Shown one piece after another: positions 30,332-39,588 of a stretch of 64,000 nt of DNA; position 1 is the stretch's first letter, and every line of letters begins with the position of its first letter. The notes beneath the pieces were generated by a model. The model had not been told where the DNA came from, did not search any database, and saw only the letters and a list, made by a program, of their open reading frames with translations. The DNA lies in contig JAJPKE010000007.1 of NCBI GenBank assembly GCA_021323855.1, positions 53,370-117,369 of the forward strand, in the 5' to 3' direction. The position numbers and the translations under genes are program-made. The DNA comes from Chloroflexota bacterium. GTDB lineage: Bacteria > Chloroflexota > Ktedonobacteria > Ktedonobacterales > JADMIN01.

Positions 30332-30564
30332 ACAGCGTCCTTGTTCCTCGGTAAACAACGGTACGGTCATGTTTCATTATCCTATTGCTAGCGGCTCATG
30401 CCAAAAATGCTCAGGTTGACAAGCGCCCAGCACATCGCATGCCAACGTTACAAGCAAAGGGACGGTGGAGAGCAGGACAGTCCTTTGCCACAAACGTTTC
30501 TTACGGCATGCCGCTTATGTAGAGTATGGCATCAGAAGCGCGGAAAAGAGAAGATCATTGCTGA

Positions 30565-31692
30565 TTATGTAGGAAAATGGTCGGGCATGACAAGCTGCAC
30601 GGAAATAGTTTGGACGGCGTTATTGCAATAGCCCAGACGATTCCATTCCGCTTCATCGGGCTGGGTGTTGCCAGCAGCATCAAAGGCACGGCTGCGGATG
30701 GAGATGGAGCCGCGCCTTTTTGGTTGCCAGGATAGGCGCCAGCGACGCCAGGCGTATGGCGTGGCTGCATCCAGCAGTTCCGCCGCTTCCCACGCTACGC
30801 CGCCATCGGTACTCACCTCCACACGCTCGACCGGAGCCGCGCCAGACCACGCCAGCCCGCGTATGATCTGCGGCTCATTCGCTGGTAATGTTGCCTGGTT
30901 TGCCGGCGAGACGATCAGCGAGCGCACGCCCATCGTTGTCAATGGCCTGGCGCTGGCGTCGCCACGTTCGGGATGCGCCATGATATAACGGTCGGCCTGA
31001 TAGAAGCCGGTGAACGGTTCAAGGCTGGCGGTGATCTCCGTCAGCCACTTGACCGCCGCCATGCCATACCAGCCAGGTACGACCAGCCGCAGTGGAAAGC
31101 CGTGGCGCGGCGGCAATGGCTCACCGTTCATCTCATAGGCCAGCAGCACGTCGTCGTTCGTTGCCTCTGCGATGGGAAGACTGCGCTCGAAGGAAATGTG
31201 CGCCTGCGCTGCCGCGACATAGCCGCTATCCGCGCCGCGAAAGCGCACCTCTACGACTTGCGGATGGGCGCCTGCCAGATCGAGGACGGTGCGGAGCGGT
31301 ACGCCGGTCCAGGCTGCCGTGCTGACGGCGGCGTATTTCCACGGCTCACCCTCCGCCGGTGGGTGCAATCCTGCGCGTCCGTTGCCGGCGCACTCCAGCG
31401 TCACCGTCAGCGTCTTCGCAGGCAACGCGCGCAGGTCGTCGTAGGTGAGGGTCAATGGGCATTCGACTGCGCCACCTACGCGCAAGCGCCAGGAATCGCT
31501 CGCGAGCGCAGGGATGGCGAAGTGGTTACGCGCGTAAAAGAGCGGCGTCGGCGTCAGCAAACCTGACTGCTCGGCCAGCGGCGTTTCGGCGTTGAGCGGC
31601 TCCTCGCTCACGACGATGAGACGCGCATCATAGGGCGCATCGCCTGGCGCATTGTTTGATGTATGCCTCGCCTTCACCTCATCATCTGCCAT
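30565..31692 (-). CDS. Molybdopterin-dependent oxidoreductase, sulfite oxidase family
   Basis: 375 residues. The N-terminal SUOX fold contains the molybdenum-ligating Cys101 (TVTLECAGNGRAG), and GFPLRLVVPGWYGMAAVKWL is the conserved cofactor/substrate segment. The C-terminal Mo-co dimerisation domain (about 265-365) has the Ig-like VERVEVSTDGGVAWEAA. No haem domain and no Tat signal are visible, so it looks cytoplasmic. Natural substrate (sulfite or other) is unknown. ATG 31692 follows AGAGGAG, and the longer frame to 31821 is not supported. Confidence 0.92.
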   Translation of the reverse strand: MADDEVKARHTSNNAPGDAPYDARLIVVSEEPLNAETPLAEQSGLLTPTPLFYARNHFAIPALASDSWRLRVGGAVECPLTLTYDDLRALPAKTLTVTLECAGNGRAGLHPPAEGEPWKYAAVSTAAWTGVPLRTVLDLAGAHPQVVEVRFRGADSGYVAAAQAHISFERSLPIAEATNDDVLLAYEMNGEPLPPRHGFPLRLVVPGWYGMAAVKWLTEITASLEPFTGFYQADRYIMAHPERGDASARPLTTMGVRSLIVSPANQATLPANEPQIIRGLAWSGAAPVERVEVSTDGGVAWEAAELLDAATPYAWRRWRLSWQPKRRGSISIRSRAFDAAGNTQPDEAEWNRLGYCNNAVQTISVQLVMPDHFPT

Positions 31693-31827
31693 TGGCTTGT
31701 CTCCTCTATTCCTAAACGGGCTATCGGGATAGCATGGTACACATCTGCCGGGGGCTTTGTCTATTGTCTCTGCACAATCAAGATGCACAAAAGCGCATTT
31801 AGCACCGCATTGGAACCGCATCCTGTC

Positions 31828-31857
31828 TTGTCATGCTTCAGCATATGATGTGATAAA
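31828..31857 (+). promoter_or_regulatory. Possible promoter for the Asp-box protein
   Basis: TTGTCA (31828-31833) and GATAAA (31852-31857) with an 18-bp spacer, about 65 bases before the start codon. Moderate match only. Confidence 0.4.
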
Positions 31858-31922
31858 AAGCCACCTTGATGCGTGTCTATGGTTGAGTTCATAGTAGAGC
31901 GCAAGAGAGGAGGCTGGACCCT

Positions 31923-33290
31923 ATGGAGACGTCAGATGGAGCAAGCGGGGACAACAAAGCGAAACGGCGGCGTGTGTTCGCCAGTATCGGTAGTGGAGTA
32001 GGGATACTGGCGATAGTGCTGATCGTTGCGCTCGTGCATTTCTCTACCGCATCGCTTCCCAGCAGTGGTTTCATCCACGCTGCGCCTGCATCTGCCGCTG
32101 GCCCAACCCCGACGCTTGCCCCTACCCCGCTGCTGCGCTGGCAGAACGTGTCGTTTCCCGCCGATTTCACGGTTCCCGGCAGCGCCTTCCCGATGGCGCT
32201 CGCCCCCAGCGACGCAAATACTGCGTACGTTTGCCTGACGGTGCGCAACAATCAGCCGATTACGCCAGAAATCTGGGTGACGCACAACCGTGGCGCATCC
32301 TGGCATGTCGTTGGCCATCTTCCCAGTAGCCAGGAAGGAGAATGTCTGCTGACCGTAGATGCGACACAACCGGCGGCGATCCTGGCAACCAGCACCATGT
32401 ACCCTTCATACAACCCAAATAACGGGCCACCAAGTCCCGCTGATGCAAGCATACAAGATTTCGCCAGCGTGGATGGTGGCGTCACCTGGAGAAGCATTGG
32501 CAGCGGCCAGAGCTTTGATGAACTTGCCACCTATCAGGGAACGAGCTATGCGCTGCGTACCGACTACACCGATAACCCCGCCGATCCAATTCATCTCGTC
32601 GCTAGCAGCAATCTCCAAAGCTGGCATACGGTAGACAGCGATATAGGCAAAGCTGGTGATACAGTTGATTCCTTCTGGCTCAACCCTACCGATGGAGATA
32701 TCCTGGTTCATAGTTTCAACGGCTCATTGTCAGACCTGTGGGAGAGCAGCGACGGCGGCCAGCACTGGCGCCAACCGGCTTATCCCAATCTTGATCCATA
32801 CACAGTGGCTGTACAGCCGCCGATAGGCAACGAACCCTGGCATCTCTGCGTTGCCCAGCAGATTCTTGCGGATCCACCACATAGCTACAATTTGCTCGCC
32901 TGCTCCAATGACGGCGGACAGACATGGCAACAACGCCCAGCTCTGAATATCATGCTGACGGAAAGCATACTTGTAAAGGGTGATAACCAGCAGATGCCCT
33001 ATACACCAATCTCCGCCATGAATCTGATAGGCCTGGAAGCCGATGGCTCGCTGCTCGCCGCTGTAGACGACGCCAGCACAGCGACAAGTACGCAGCCCTT
33101 TGGCATATACCGTCTGCCGCCCAATAGCTCACACTGGCAGCACATCGGTCGCGCGCCCTATACCGGCGGCGACCTGAGTTTTGTGCCGTTTACGTCAGAT
33201 GTTATCTGGTTCGGGACGGCATACGGCGACGCGATACGAAGCCCCTACACCATCGTCGCAGGCGATGCTTACACCACGACGTATCCATAA
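31923..33290 (+). CDS. Membrane-anchored Asp-box (BNR) propeller protein
   Basis: 455 residues. A short cytoplasmic Lys/Arg head is followed by one helix (about 20-42), a Pro/Thr linker and an extracellular beta-propeller-like region. At least three Asp-box motifs are visible: SVDGGVTW (near 181), SSDGGQHW (near 275) and SNDGGQTW (near 329). Such repeats stabilise sialidase-like propellers, but no sialidase active-site Arg triad is evident, so hydrolase activity is not claimed. GAGAGGAGG precedes the ATG. It converges on the substrate-binding lipoprotein gene, 22 bases away. Confidence 0.8.
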   Translation: METSDGASGDNKAKRRRVFASIGSGVGILAIVLIVALVHFSTASLPSSGFIHAAPASAAGPTPTLAPTPLLRWQNVSFPADFTVPGSAFPMALAPSDANTAYVCLTVRNNQPITPEIWVTHNRGASWHVVGHLPSSQEGECLLTVDATQPAAILATSTMYPSYNPNNGPPSPADASIQDFASVDGGVTWRSIGSGQSFDELATYQGTSYALRTDYTDNPADPIHLVASSNLQSWHTVDSDIGKAGDTVDSFWLNPTDGDILVHSFNGSLSDLWESSDGGQHWRQPAYPNLDPYTVAVQPPIGNEPWHLCVAQQILADPPHSYNLLACSNDGGQTWQQRPALNIMLTESILVKGDNQQMPYTPISAMNLIGLEADGSLLAAVDDASTATSTQPFGIYRLPPNSSHWQHIGRAPYTGGDLSFVPFTSDVIWFGTAYGDAIRSPYTIVAGDAYTTTYP

Positions 33291-33312
33291 TGGGCGTAAA
33301 TAAACATCAACA

Positions 33313-34572
33313 TCAGCCACCGATGCTGGCCTGATAGGTCCAGTTGCCTTTGGTGTCGCAGGAATAGAGGCTAAAACCGATGGGTGTGGTGTTGTCACCG
33401 TTCTGGTCGAAGCTGAGCGTGCCGGTGATGCCACTGTACTTGGCGGAGGCCACCGCCGCCAGAACCGCTGCGCGTGTCACCGGCTTGTTGGCGGCCAGCA
33501 GCGACTTGATGGCGCTGATTTCGTCCATCGCCGCATCATAGGCCAGCGCGCCCTCTGGCAGCGGGTCTTCGCCAGGATACGCGGTGTGGTATGCCGTCGT
33601 GAAGTCCTTCGCGCCGGAGAGCTTGGAGAGGTCCTGCGCGGGCAGCAGCGCCGTGGTATAGCCAGCCGCCGCCACCACGCCGACCGACGTGCCCCAGGAG
33701 GGATCATCTGCGATGGGACCAGTGGCGAGGATGGGCACCTGTGGCGCGCCGGTCAGCGAGAGCGTGTTGCGCAGCGCCGCGCCCGCTGTGATGCCACCAG
33801 CGAAGAAGACGATATCGGGATTGGCCTCGATGACTGCCGAGACGACGGACTGCGTGTTGTCCTGCCCGACGCCCACCGTCTCGATGTTCATAGATTGCTG
33901 CCCGGCGAACGAGCCGCCTTTGGCAAGGAGTTCCTGCTTGAAGGCGGTGGCCTGCGCCTTGCCGGAAGCTGTGCCGTCGTCCACGATAAAGACCGAGTGC
34001 GCGGCCAGCCCGTGCGCCTGCTGCGAGGCGACGGCGACATTGGCAGCGGCCTTGCCAATGGCGATATCCGTCTGCGGCAGGCGGAAGAAGGCGACCGGCT
34101 TACCGGAGGGATGGAGTTGCGCGAAGGGTAGCCCCTCGGTCGCGGCCTGGTCTGATTGTGTGAGGCCGGGCAGTGTGGCGCTGGGGCTGATGGTGACGAT
34201 GCCGTTCTGCTCGATGCCGGGCAGCATGGCAACAGCGTCCTGGCTATCCAGCGGACCGACGATGCCCATGATCTGGCTGTTGGTGGCGAGCGATCCCACC
34301 GCCTGATCGGTGAAGCCGCCGGACTCGTCCACATGGGTGACGCTGAGGGTATAGCCGCCAGGCAGTGAGGCGTTTTGCTGCACGGCAAGGTCCACAGCAT
34401 GCTGCATCGCCAGCCCCACAGCGGACTCCGCGCCGGTGACGGGGAAAACGGTGGCAATGCTCAGCGCCTTGCTACTGCCGGTGCTGCTATTGCAGGCGGA
34501 GAGCCAGACGACGAGCAGCAGCGCCAGCGACGAGACCAGGGCAAGACGCCAGATTCGGCGGGGTAAAGACAT
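33313..34572 (-). CDS. ABC substrate-binding lipoprotein, Leu/Ile/Val type
   Basis: 419 residues. A signal peptide with lipobox LSAC anchors it to the membrane. The rest is a type I periplasmic-binding fold of the LivJ/amide-binding family (ATVFPVTGAESAVGLAMQHA, GIVGPLDSQDAVAMLPG, DIVFFAGGITAG). It would capture branched-chain amino acids, amides or related ligands. No permease or ATPase gene is in the window, so it is an orphan. A GTG directly before the ATG is nearer to the AGGAG site and could be the true start. Confidence 0.9.
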   Translation of the reverse strand: MSLPRRIWRLALVSSLALLLVVWLSACNSSTGSSKALSIATVFPVTGAESAVGLAMQHAVDLAVQQNASLPGGYTLSVTHVDESGGFTDQAVGSLATNSQIMGIVGPLDSQDAVAMLPGIEQNGIVTISPSATLPGLTQSDQAATEGLPFAQLHPSGKPVAFFRLPQTDIAIGKAAANVAVASQQAHGLAAHSVFIVDDGTASGKAQATAFKQELLAKGGSFAGQQSMNIETVGVGQDNTQSVVSAVIEANPDIVFFAGGITAGAALRNTLSLTGAPQVPILATGPIADDPSWGTSVGVVAAAGYTTALLPAQDLSKLSGAKDFTTAYHTAYPGEDPLPEGALAYDAAMDEISAIKSLLAANKPVTRAAVLAAVASAKYSGITGTLSFDQNGDNTTPIGFSLYSCDTKGNWTYQASIGG

Positions 34573-34624
34573 CACCGCAAGGGTTCTCCTCTAGCAAAGG
34601 ATGAGATGGTCCAGCATGGCAGAT

Positions 34625-34642
34625 CAGCGAGTGAATTCGCTG
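34625..34642. repeat. Single GA-loop palindrome
   Basis: CAGCGAGT-GA-ATTCGCTG, 8-bp arms with one G-T wobble, in the 93-base gap between two minus-strand lipoprotein genes. Same design as the array at 25.5 kb. Confidence 0.65.
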
Positions 34643-34665
34643 GCTCTCGTTCACCCGCTCGTTCT

Positions 34666-35754
34666 TCATTGATATGAAATGAAGAGCGGCTGTGGGAAAA
34701 CCTGCTGCATGACTTCCTGTGGCGTCTGCACCCGTACATTGCCGTTGAAATCAACGTCATAGGCCAGATGGCTGTCTGCGTAATAGTAGAAGAGCTTATA
34801 GCCCCCGTATTCGATCAAATTTTGTTGCACGAAGACCTGATAGTCACCAAGCTTGTTCCCATAGCCACCGAAGCCGTCTGATTGGAGGACGAAGGAGACG
34901 TTGGGATTGACCTGAATCTTATCTTTATCGGGCAGCACCGCCGGATTCCACTGGTGAACCAGCAGCACTTTACGCGGCAGGTGATTCTGAAGCGAGATTT
35001 GCGCCAGTTCGTTGGCGGCCCAGTTGATTTCCGAAGCGTCCATCCAGCCGAGGCAGCACGGATAGCCTTCGGCGTCGGCGTAGCCCTGTGGGTTGTTCGG
35101 GAAGTGAAACTCGGTATCCAGCGCCAGCTCGACGAACGGATATTTTTCCAGATAGGTCAGCACATGGTTTGTCACCGCGTCTTTCACTGGCTCGGTGCCA
35201 AGCTGCATATCAAAGAACAGCAACATATTGTGCTGCTGGCAGAACTGAATATAGGTTTGGATGGTTGGGTCGTCAACCCAGGAACTACAATACTGCGGGA
35301 AGGCGCTGCATGGCTGCAAGACGTTGACGACGAGATCAATCGCCAGCAAGACGGGGTGGCTGGGGTCAAGCGCGGCGTATTGCTGGCCAAGCTGCTGCAA
35401 CTGTGAGTAGAAGCTGTTGAGCATATCCACCGAGGTGGCAGGTCCGTTGGCGTCGCTACCACCGACGATGCCATACGCCGCGACGATGCGATGGGTCGGC
35501 AGTGGCGCGCCGACGCTTGGGTCGAACGGCGCGCTCGTCTGCGAGGCCGATACAGCAGATGATGCGCCATTGCCGATGGCGCTGCTGGGGGACGATGCCG
35601 GCCCAGCGCAGCCCGCCAGTATCAACAGCACGCACAGCGCGGCGCAGAAGACGGCAGTTCTGCCGGTCTGGCGTTTGCGCCGTGCGTCCTGTGCGCGCTG
35701 TAGGCGTCGCGGGCCTTGTGCGTCTCCAGCCCGCCAGAATCTTATGGCACTCAT
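34666..35754 (-). CDS. Uncharacterised lipoprotein
   Basis: 362 residues; I do not recognise the family. A basic N-terminus of about 30 residues, a hydrophobic helix and the lipobox LAGC indicate a lipoprotein. A Ser/Ala linker follows. The mature part (RIVAAYGIVGG, VLLAIDLVVNVLQP, LLFFDMQLGTEP, VELALDTEFHFP, KVLLVHQW) has alternating beta strands and acidic ends that suggest a TIM-barrel glycoside-hydrolase-like fold, but no catalytic pair can be assigned. It precedes the substrate-binding lipoprotein on the same strand. Confidence 0.75.
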   Translation of the reverse strand: MSAIRFWRAGDAQGPRRLQRAQDARRKRQTGRTAVFCAALCVLLILAGCAGPASSPSSAIGNGASSAVSASQTSAPFDPSVGAPLPTHRIVAAYGIVGGSDANGPATSVDMLNSFYSQLQQLGQQYAALDPSHPVLLAIDLVVNVLQPCSAFPQYCSSWVDDPTIQTYIQFCQQHNMLLFFDMQLGTEPVKDAVTNHVLTYLEKYPFVELALDTEFHFPNNPQGYADAEGYPCCLGWMDASEINWAANELAQISLQNHLPRKVLLVHQWNPAVLPDKDKIQVNPNVSFVLQSDGFGGYGNKLGDYQVFVQQNLIEYGGYKLFYYYADSHLAYDVDFNGNVRVQTPQEVMQQVFPQPLFISYQ

Positions 35755-35961
35755 TTATTTTATCGTTCCCGTATTTTATCGTTCCCGCTTTTCGTTTCCC
35801 CATGAGGCGAAGGAGCCACGAGAGATTGGCAGCAATCGCCATCTCGCGCTGGCTCATCTATCCGCAGTCATCTACCACTCTAGTACACCGGCTATAGCAC
35901 GTCAATTCTAATGGACGGATGCTCTATCAGCTATCGCGTATGCCACAATTTGCCATACTCT

Positions 35962-36067
35962 CGGCTTTGAAAAGCCGGAGTACGGACGGAAGGCTGAAGC
36001 CCCGATCAGTGGCGCGCCGTGCAGAAGGCTTTAGCCTCTTTTCGCGTGCGCCGGCAGTTCACTGCCG
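35962..36067. repeat. Cluster of four short palindromes
   Basis: CGGCTTT-GA-AAAGCCG (35962-35977), GGCT-GA-AGCC (35992-36001), AGGCT-TT-AGCCT (36026-36037) and CGGCAGT-TC-ACTGCCG (36052-36067, opposite orientation). Arm sequences differ; complementarity is kept. Confidence 0.7.
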
Positions 36068-36178
36068 CGATCCCCAGCCCCTCAACGCAGCACTCTGACA
36101 TCTATCTACACGTTGATCTTCGCGCGCTGGTTTCGCTGGCAGCCGGATGGCGATGAAATTGTGCTATAGCTGGTAGCT

Positions 36179-36234
36179 GGTGGGGCAGACATTCCTGTCA
36201 GCCAATGACCGCAGACAAGAATGTCTGCCCCACC
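36179..36234. repeat. Head-to-head pair of GGCAGACATTC repeats
   Basis: A 21-bp inverted repeat with one mismatch: arms 36179-36199 and 36214-36234, each itself a hairpin (GGCAGACA-TTCC-TGTCAGCC and GCAGACA-AGAA-TGTCTGC). A third partial copy ends at 36254. Confidence 0.75.
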
Positions 36235-36385
36235 AATGACCCATCTGCCCCACCAATATCCCAAACATTCGCGCTCAGGTCACTAATGCAAGAAGCAAAC
36301 CATCGCGTTTATAAGAAACGATGCAGTGGCGCACACTGCATACATGGCACGTGTACCATAGTACCGTCGTGAGGTCATATGGCGC

Positions 36386-36414
36386 TTGCCGTGGCAGGCG
36401 CAATCTGTTATACT
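36386..36414 (+). promoter_or_regulatory. Sigma-70-type promoter for rpsT
   Basis: TTGCCG (36386-36391) and TATACT (36409-36414) with a 17-bp spacer, about 146 bases before the rpsT start. Confidence 0.62.
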
Positions 36415-36559
36415 ACTTCAGATTGTGGCGCGCGACAGCGTGTGTGTTGGCGCCGCCACCCGTCGCCGCTCCCAGCGAGCGCGCGAGCGCAATTCAAGCG
36501 CGATACATCATTCGTTGAGAGCTGCGGCCATTGGCCCGCACAGGAGGTTGCCGTCCACT

Positions 36560-36832
36560 ATGCCGAATTTGCCATCGGCCAAGAAGCGTATGCGCGTCGA
36601 GGAGAAGCGCCGCGCCCGGAATAAGTCCGTCAAATCCGCCGTCCGCACGCAGGTGACCAAAGCGCGCAATGCGATTGCCGCCAGCGCCACCGAGCCGGAG
36701 ACTGAAGAGGCGGTGCGCGCCGCCATCCGCGAACTGGATCGCGGCGTCAGCAAGGGTGTGCTGCATCGCAACAACGCCGCCCGCCGCAAGTCGCGTCTGA
36801 TGGCGCGGCTACACGAGGCGCAGGAAGCCTAG
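36560..36832 (+). CDS. rpsT: 30S ribosomal protein S20
   Basis: 90-residue primary 16S rRNA-binding protein. The basic start MPNLPSAKKRMRVEEKRRAR and the C-terminal VSKGVLHRNNAARRKSRL are diagnostic. The frame extends upstream, but AGGAGG 12 bases before ATG 36560 and the family N-terminus fix the start. It has its own promoter and a strong terminator, so it is a single-gene unit. Confidence 0.96.
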   Translation: MPNLPSAKKRMRVEEKRRARNKSVKSAVRTQVTKARNAIAASATEPETEEAVRAAIRELDRGVSKGVLHRNNAARRKSRLMARLHEAQEA

Positions 36833-36855
36833 CGCCTGCATCACCATATTTCACG

Positions 36856-36890
36856 AAAGCGGAGTCTGTCAGAGCGACGGACTCCGCTTT
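36856..36890 (+). terminator. Intrinsic terminator after rpsT
   Basis: AAAGCGGAGTC (36856-36866) pairs perfectly with GACTCCGCTTT (36880-36890), 23 bases after the stop codon. The stem ends in a short T-run. Confidence 0.85.
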
Positions 36891-37022
36891 GTGCTGTCTG
36901 CTGGCTTTGGCAGGGGACGGTGGTATGTATCGTGCAGGGATGGCGGGGCAATGATGAGTGTGGTAGAGGATGACACGGGCCGCTCACTAGGCTCCAGCAA
37001 CGCATAGTCAAAGGAGCCAATT

Positions 37023-38516
37023 GTGGCTGATACACGCATAGATCAAGGTGGACCCACACCTGCCCAACATGCCAACACCACAGGCTCCGCCGCTTCGATG
37101 CTCTTTCCGCTGGCGCTGGCCCAGTTTATCGCCAGCTATGCCGGCTCCAATATGAACGTCGCCATTAGCAGCATCGCCAGTGACCTGAATACCACAGTGC
37201 GCGGCGTGCAAACAACTATCACACTCTTCACGCTGACAATGGCTGCGCTCATGATACCGGGGAGCAAACTGACCGATATCTGGGGACGCAAGTTCTGTTT
37301 TGTGGCCGGGCTGACAGTATATGGAATCGGCGCTCTGCTCGCGGCGTTTGCCCCAGTATTGGGCCTTATGATTGTTGGCTATTCATTGCTGGAAGGCATT
37401 GGCTCTGCGCTGATGATTCCCCCTATCTATATCTTGATTACCGTCGCATTTACCGATATTACGTCACGCGCCAAATGGTTTGGCATCGTCAGCGCCGCCG
37501 CCGGACTCGGAGCCGCGACCGGACCGCTGATCGGCGGGCTGATTACGAGCGCAATTAGCTGGCGCGCGTCGTTCTTGCTTCAGGTGTTGGTGGTTGCCAT
37601 CATCATCGTGTCCAGCCGCCGCATCACCGACCCTGGGGTGCAGGGCAGCCGGCCTCGCTTTGATCTTGCTGGCGCAGTTCTGTCGGCGCTGGGCTTGATC
37701 TTTGTAGTGCTGGGCATACAGCTCTCTGGAACCTACGGCTGGTTTGCCGCGAAAGTAGCATTTACCGTTGGCTCGACGACCATCATCCCAAAGGGGGGAA
37801 TCTCGCCGGTGTGGCCCTTCATTGCCATTGGCGCTGTCGTGCTGGCCTGGTTCTTCCTCCATATTCGCGCCGATGAGCGGGCGGGCAAAGAACCGCTCCT
37901 ATCACCCAGATTGTTCCGCAACCGGGTCTCTAATCTTGGGCTGGTGACGCAAAACATCCAATGGCTCATCCTGCAAGGTAGCTTCTTCGTGATCTCGGTT
38001 TTCCTGCAAACGGTTCGTGGATTCAACGCCATCCAAACAGGCTTGATGCTTACACCCGCCACCATTGGTGTACTGCTCTCATCGAGTCTTGCCGAACGCA
38101 TGGCAGAGCGGCGTCCGCAGCGGATACTCATCATCGGCGGTTTCGCCTTGACGATTCTGGGTATGGTCCTCCTGCTGCTCCTTGCCAGCGCCACATCGAG
38201 TGCTGTCACCTTCATCCCCGGCATCCTGCTCATGGGCCTCGGCGTTGGCGTCATGCTGACCTCTTCGGTCAACGTCGTGCAGTCCGCCTTCCCAGAAAAA
38301 GAGCAGGGGGAAATTTCGGGTCTATCGCGCAGCGTCTCGAATCTAGGATCGTCGCTGGGAACAGCTTTCGTTGGCTCGCTGCTGGTGGCGCAACTCCTGC
38401 CGGACAACCAGAACTTTGGGCTGGCGCTCATCATGATGGCGACCTTCGCAGGAATCGGTCTCGTGGCGGCGCTCCTGCTCCCTAGGCAGCAACCTGCGCC
38501 GCAACACATTGATTAA
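37023..38516 (+). CDS. MFS drug transporter, DHA2 (14-TM) family
   Basis: 497 residues with about 14 hydrophobic helices. It has the MFS loop motif GSKLTDIWGRKFCF, motif C-like GLGAATGPLIGGLI and a second-half AERMAERRPQR loop. DHA2 proteins export lipophilic drugs or metabolites by proton antiport. It starts at GTG 37023, with AAGGAG six to seven bases upstream, which decides the start. No regulator gene is adjacent. Confidence 0.92.
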   Translation: MADTRIDQGGPTPAQHANTTGSAASMLFPLALAQFIASYAGSNMNVAISSIASDLNTTVRGVQTTITLFTLTMAALMIPGSKLTDIWGRKFCFVAGLTVYGIGALLAAFAPVLGLMIVGYSLLEGIGSALMIPPIYILITVAFTDITSRAKWFGIVSAAAGLGAATGPLIGGLITSAISWRASFLLQVLVVAIIIVSSRRITDPGVQGSRPRFDLAGAVLSALGLIFVVLGIQLSGTYGWFAAKVAFTVGSTTIIPKGGISPVWPFIAIGAVVLAWFFLHIRADERAGKEPLLSPRLFRNRVSNLGLVTQNIQWLILQGSFFVISVFLQTVRGFNAIQTGLMLTPATIGVLLSSSLAERMAERRPQRILIIGGFALTILGMVLLLLLASATSSAVTFIPGILLMGLGVGVMLTSSVNVVQSAFPEKEQGEISGLSRSVSNLGSSLGTAFVGSLLVAQLLPDNQNFGLALIMMATFAGIGLVAALLLPRQQPAPQHID

Positions 38517-38586
38517 AACGTCTCTTGGCGCCTACATAGCCACCCATAGCGAGAGTACGGAAATTTCTCTTTGTGTAGGCTCTCTA

Positions 38587-39015
38587 TCACCTTTGCCAGC
38601 CGCGCTCATAGAGTGCTATGCCATCCCGCGCTACTCCTGCGACGAACGTTGGATCCCACTCACGGAGGTTGCGCGAGGCAAGCATGACCTGCACTTCACG
38701 TGGAGCATCCAGATGTCGTATGTACGCTGGGCCGAGCATTTGTGAGAGCGTCAATCCCCTGTGAACTGTGATCTGTTCGTCATCGGTGTCGAAGATAGTA
38801 AGCAAATCTACATCGCTTGGGTGTGCGTCATCGAGTGGGCGCTCATCATGACGAGCCACAGAGCCATAAAGAACAACGGCAAGCAGGTCGGGATAGTTGT
38901 TTCTCAATGTCTCTACAAGGTCGCGAACAAGAGCATGAGTCTCGGCATCGAGCCAGGGCGGAATTGGATTGTAGCCATCTTCTGATAGCGCGATAGAACT
39001 TAGCTCGTTGCCCAT
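38587..39015 (-). CDS. MNT-type nucleotidyltransferase (HEPN partner)
   Basis: A 142-residue minimal nucleotidyltransferase. The pol-beta signature VVLYGSVARHDE followed by HPSDVDLLTIFD gives the GS-x-R and DxD metal-binding residues. MNT proteins paired with HEPN proteins act as antitoxins by adenylylating the HEPN toxin (MntA/HepT). ATG 39015 lies inside the end of the upstream gene (16-base overlap), indicating coupled translation. Confidence 0.82.
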   Translation of the reverse strand: MGNELSSIALSEDGYNPIPPWLDAETHALVRDLVETLRNNYPDLLAVVLYGSVARHDERPLDDAHPSDVDLLTIFDTDDEQITVHRGLTLSQMLGPAYIRHLDAPREVQVMLASRNLREWDPTFVAGVARDGIALYERGWQR

Positions 39016-39341
39016 GTACGGATTTCCCTCAACATATCCATTGCTAACCCCACACTCGCTGGATCGGTGCGTGAGCCATACCAGCCACCCTGGCGTAAAC
39101 GGTCTAATTGATCCCACCAAGCGCCAACTGCGGGTTCACCAATCGTTCGCAAGAATGTTGCGAGGCGCGCATGGCTCTCTTGATGCTGGCCGTGTTTAGT
39201 CTCACAACCAAATGCAATCCAGTGGAATGCTGCACCCCATGCGCCTTCGATAACCACACGCGCAGCCTGACCCGAGACAACTAATGGCGTAATAGTTGCA
39301 TCAATATCTTCTGCCGCCCGCTGATGGGCTATTGCTGGCAT
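39000..39341 (-). CDS. HEPN-like small helical protein
   Basis: 113 residues, all helical by appearance. The C-terminal part LDRLRQGGWYGSRTDPASVG followed by a Leu/Ile-rich helix resembles the end of HEPN-domain proteins that pair with MNT nucleotidyltransferases. The canonical RNase motif R-x4-6-H is not evident; the sequence has R-x-G-G-W-Y-G instead, so it is a divergent HEPN or a non-RNase member. GAGGAAGGG precedes ATG 39341, which is preferred over the reading to 39368. It overlaps the MNT gene. Confidence 0.65.
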   Translation of the reverse strand: MPAIAHQRAAEDIDATITPLVVSGQAARVVIEGAWGAAFHWIAFGCETKHGQHQESHARLATFLRTIGEPAVGAWWDQLDRLRQGGWYGSRTDPASVGLAMDMLREIRTWATS

Positions 39342-39588
39342 GTTCCCTTCCTCGCCTTCGTTACCCATCTCTAGTATATCGCATGCCTAGTTCAAATGCC
39401 TTATCACCAACTTATACCCAATTGTAGAATCAGCACCCTAGAGAATTGACATCAGTTTACCGGCTTCGGTCGCTCCGAAAAGAATGTGTTTATATCAGCA
39501 CCTACTGAATAAAATCCCAAATTCCACGCGCAACCATTGACATTCTCACGCTGCCCACAACCACAGGGCATAGAATCTGAGGGGATTT

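Larger units (their letters stand above)
35755..36559. other. Repeat-rich 800-base gap before rpsT
   Basis: No gene is seen. It carries a cluster of palindromes (35962-36067), a large inverted repeat (36179-36234) and, at its right end, the rpsT promoter. Confidence 0.65.
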
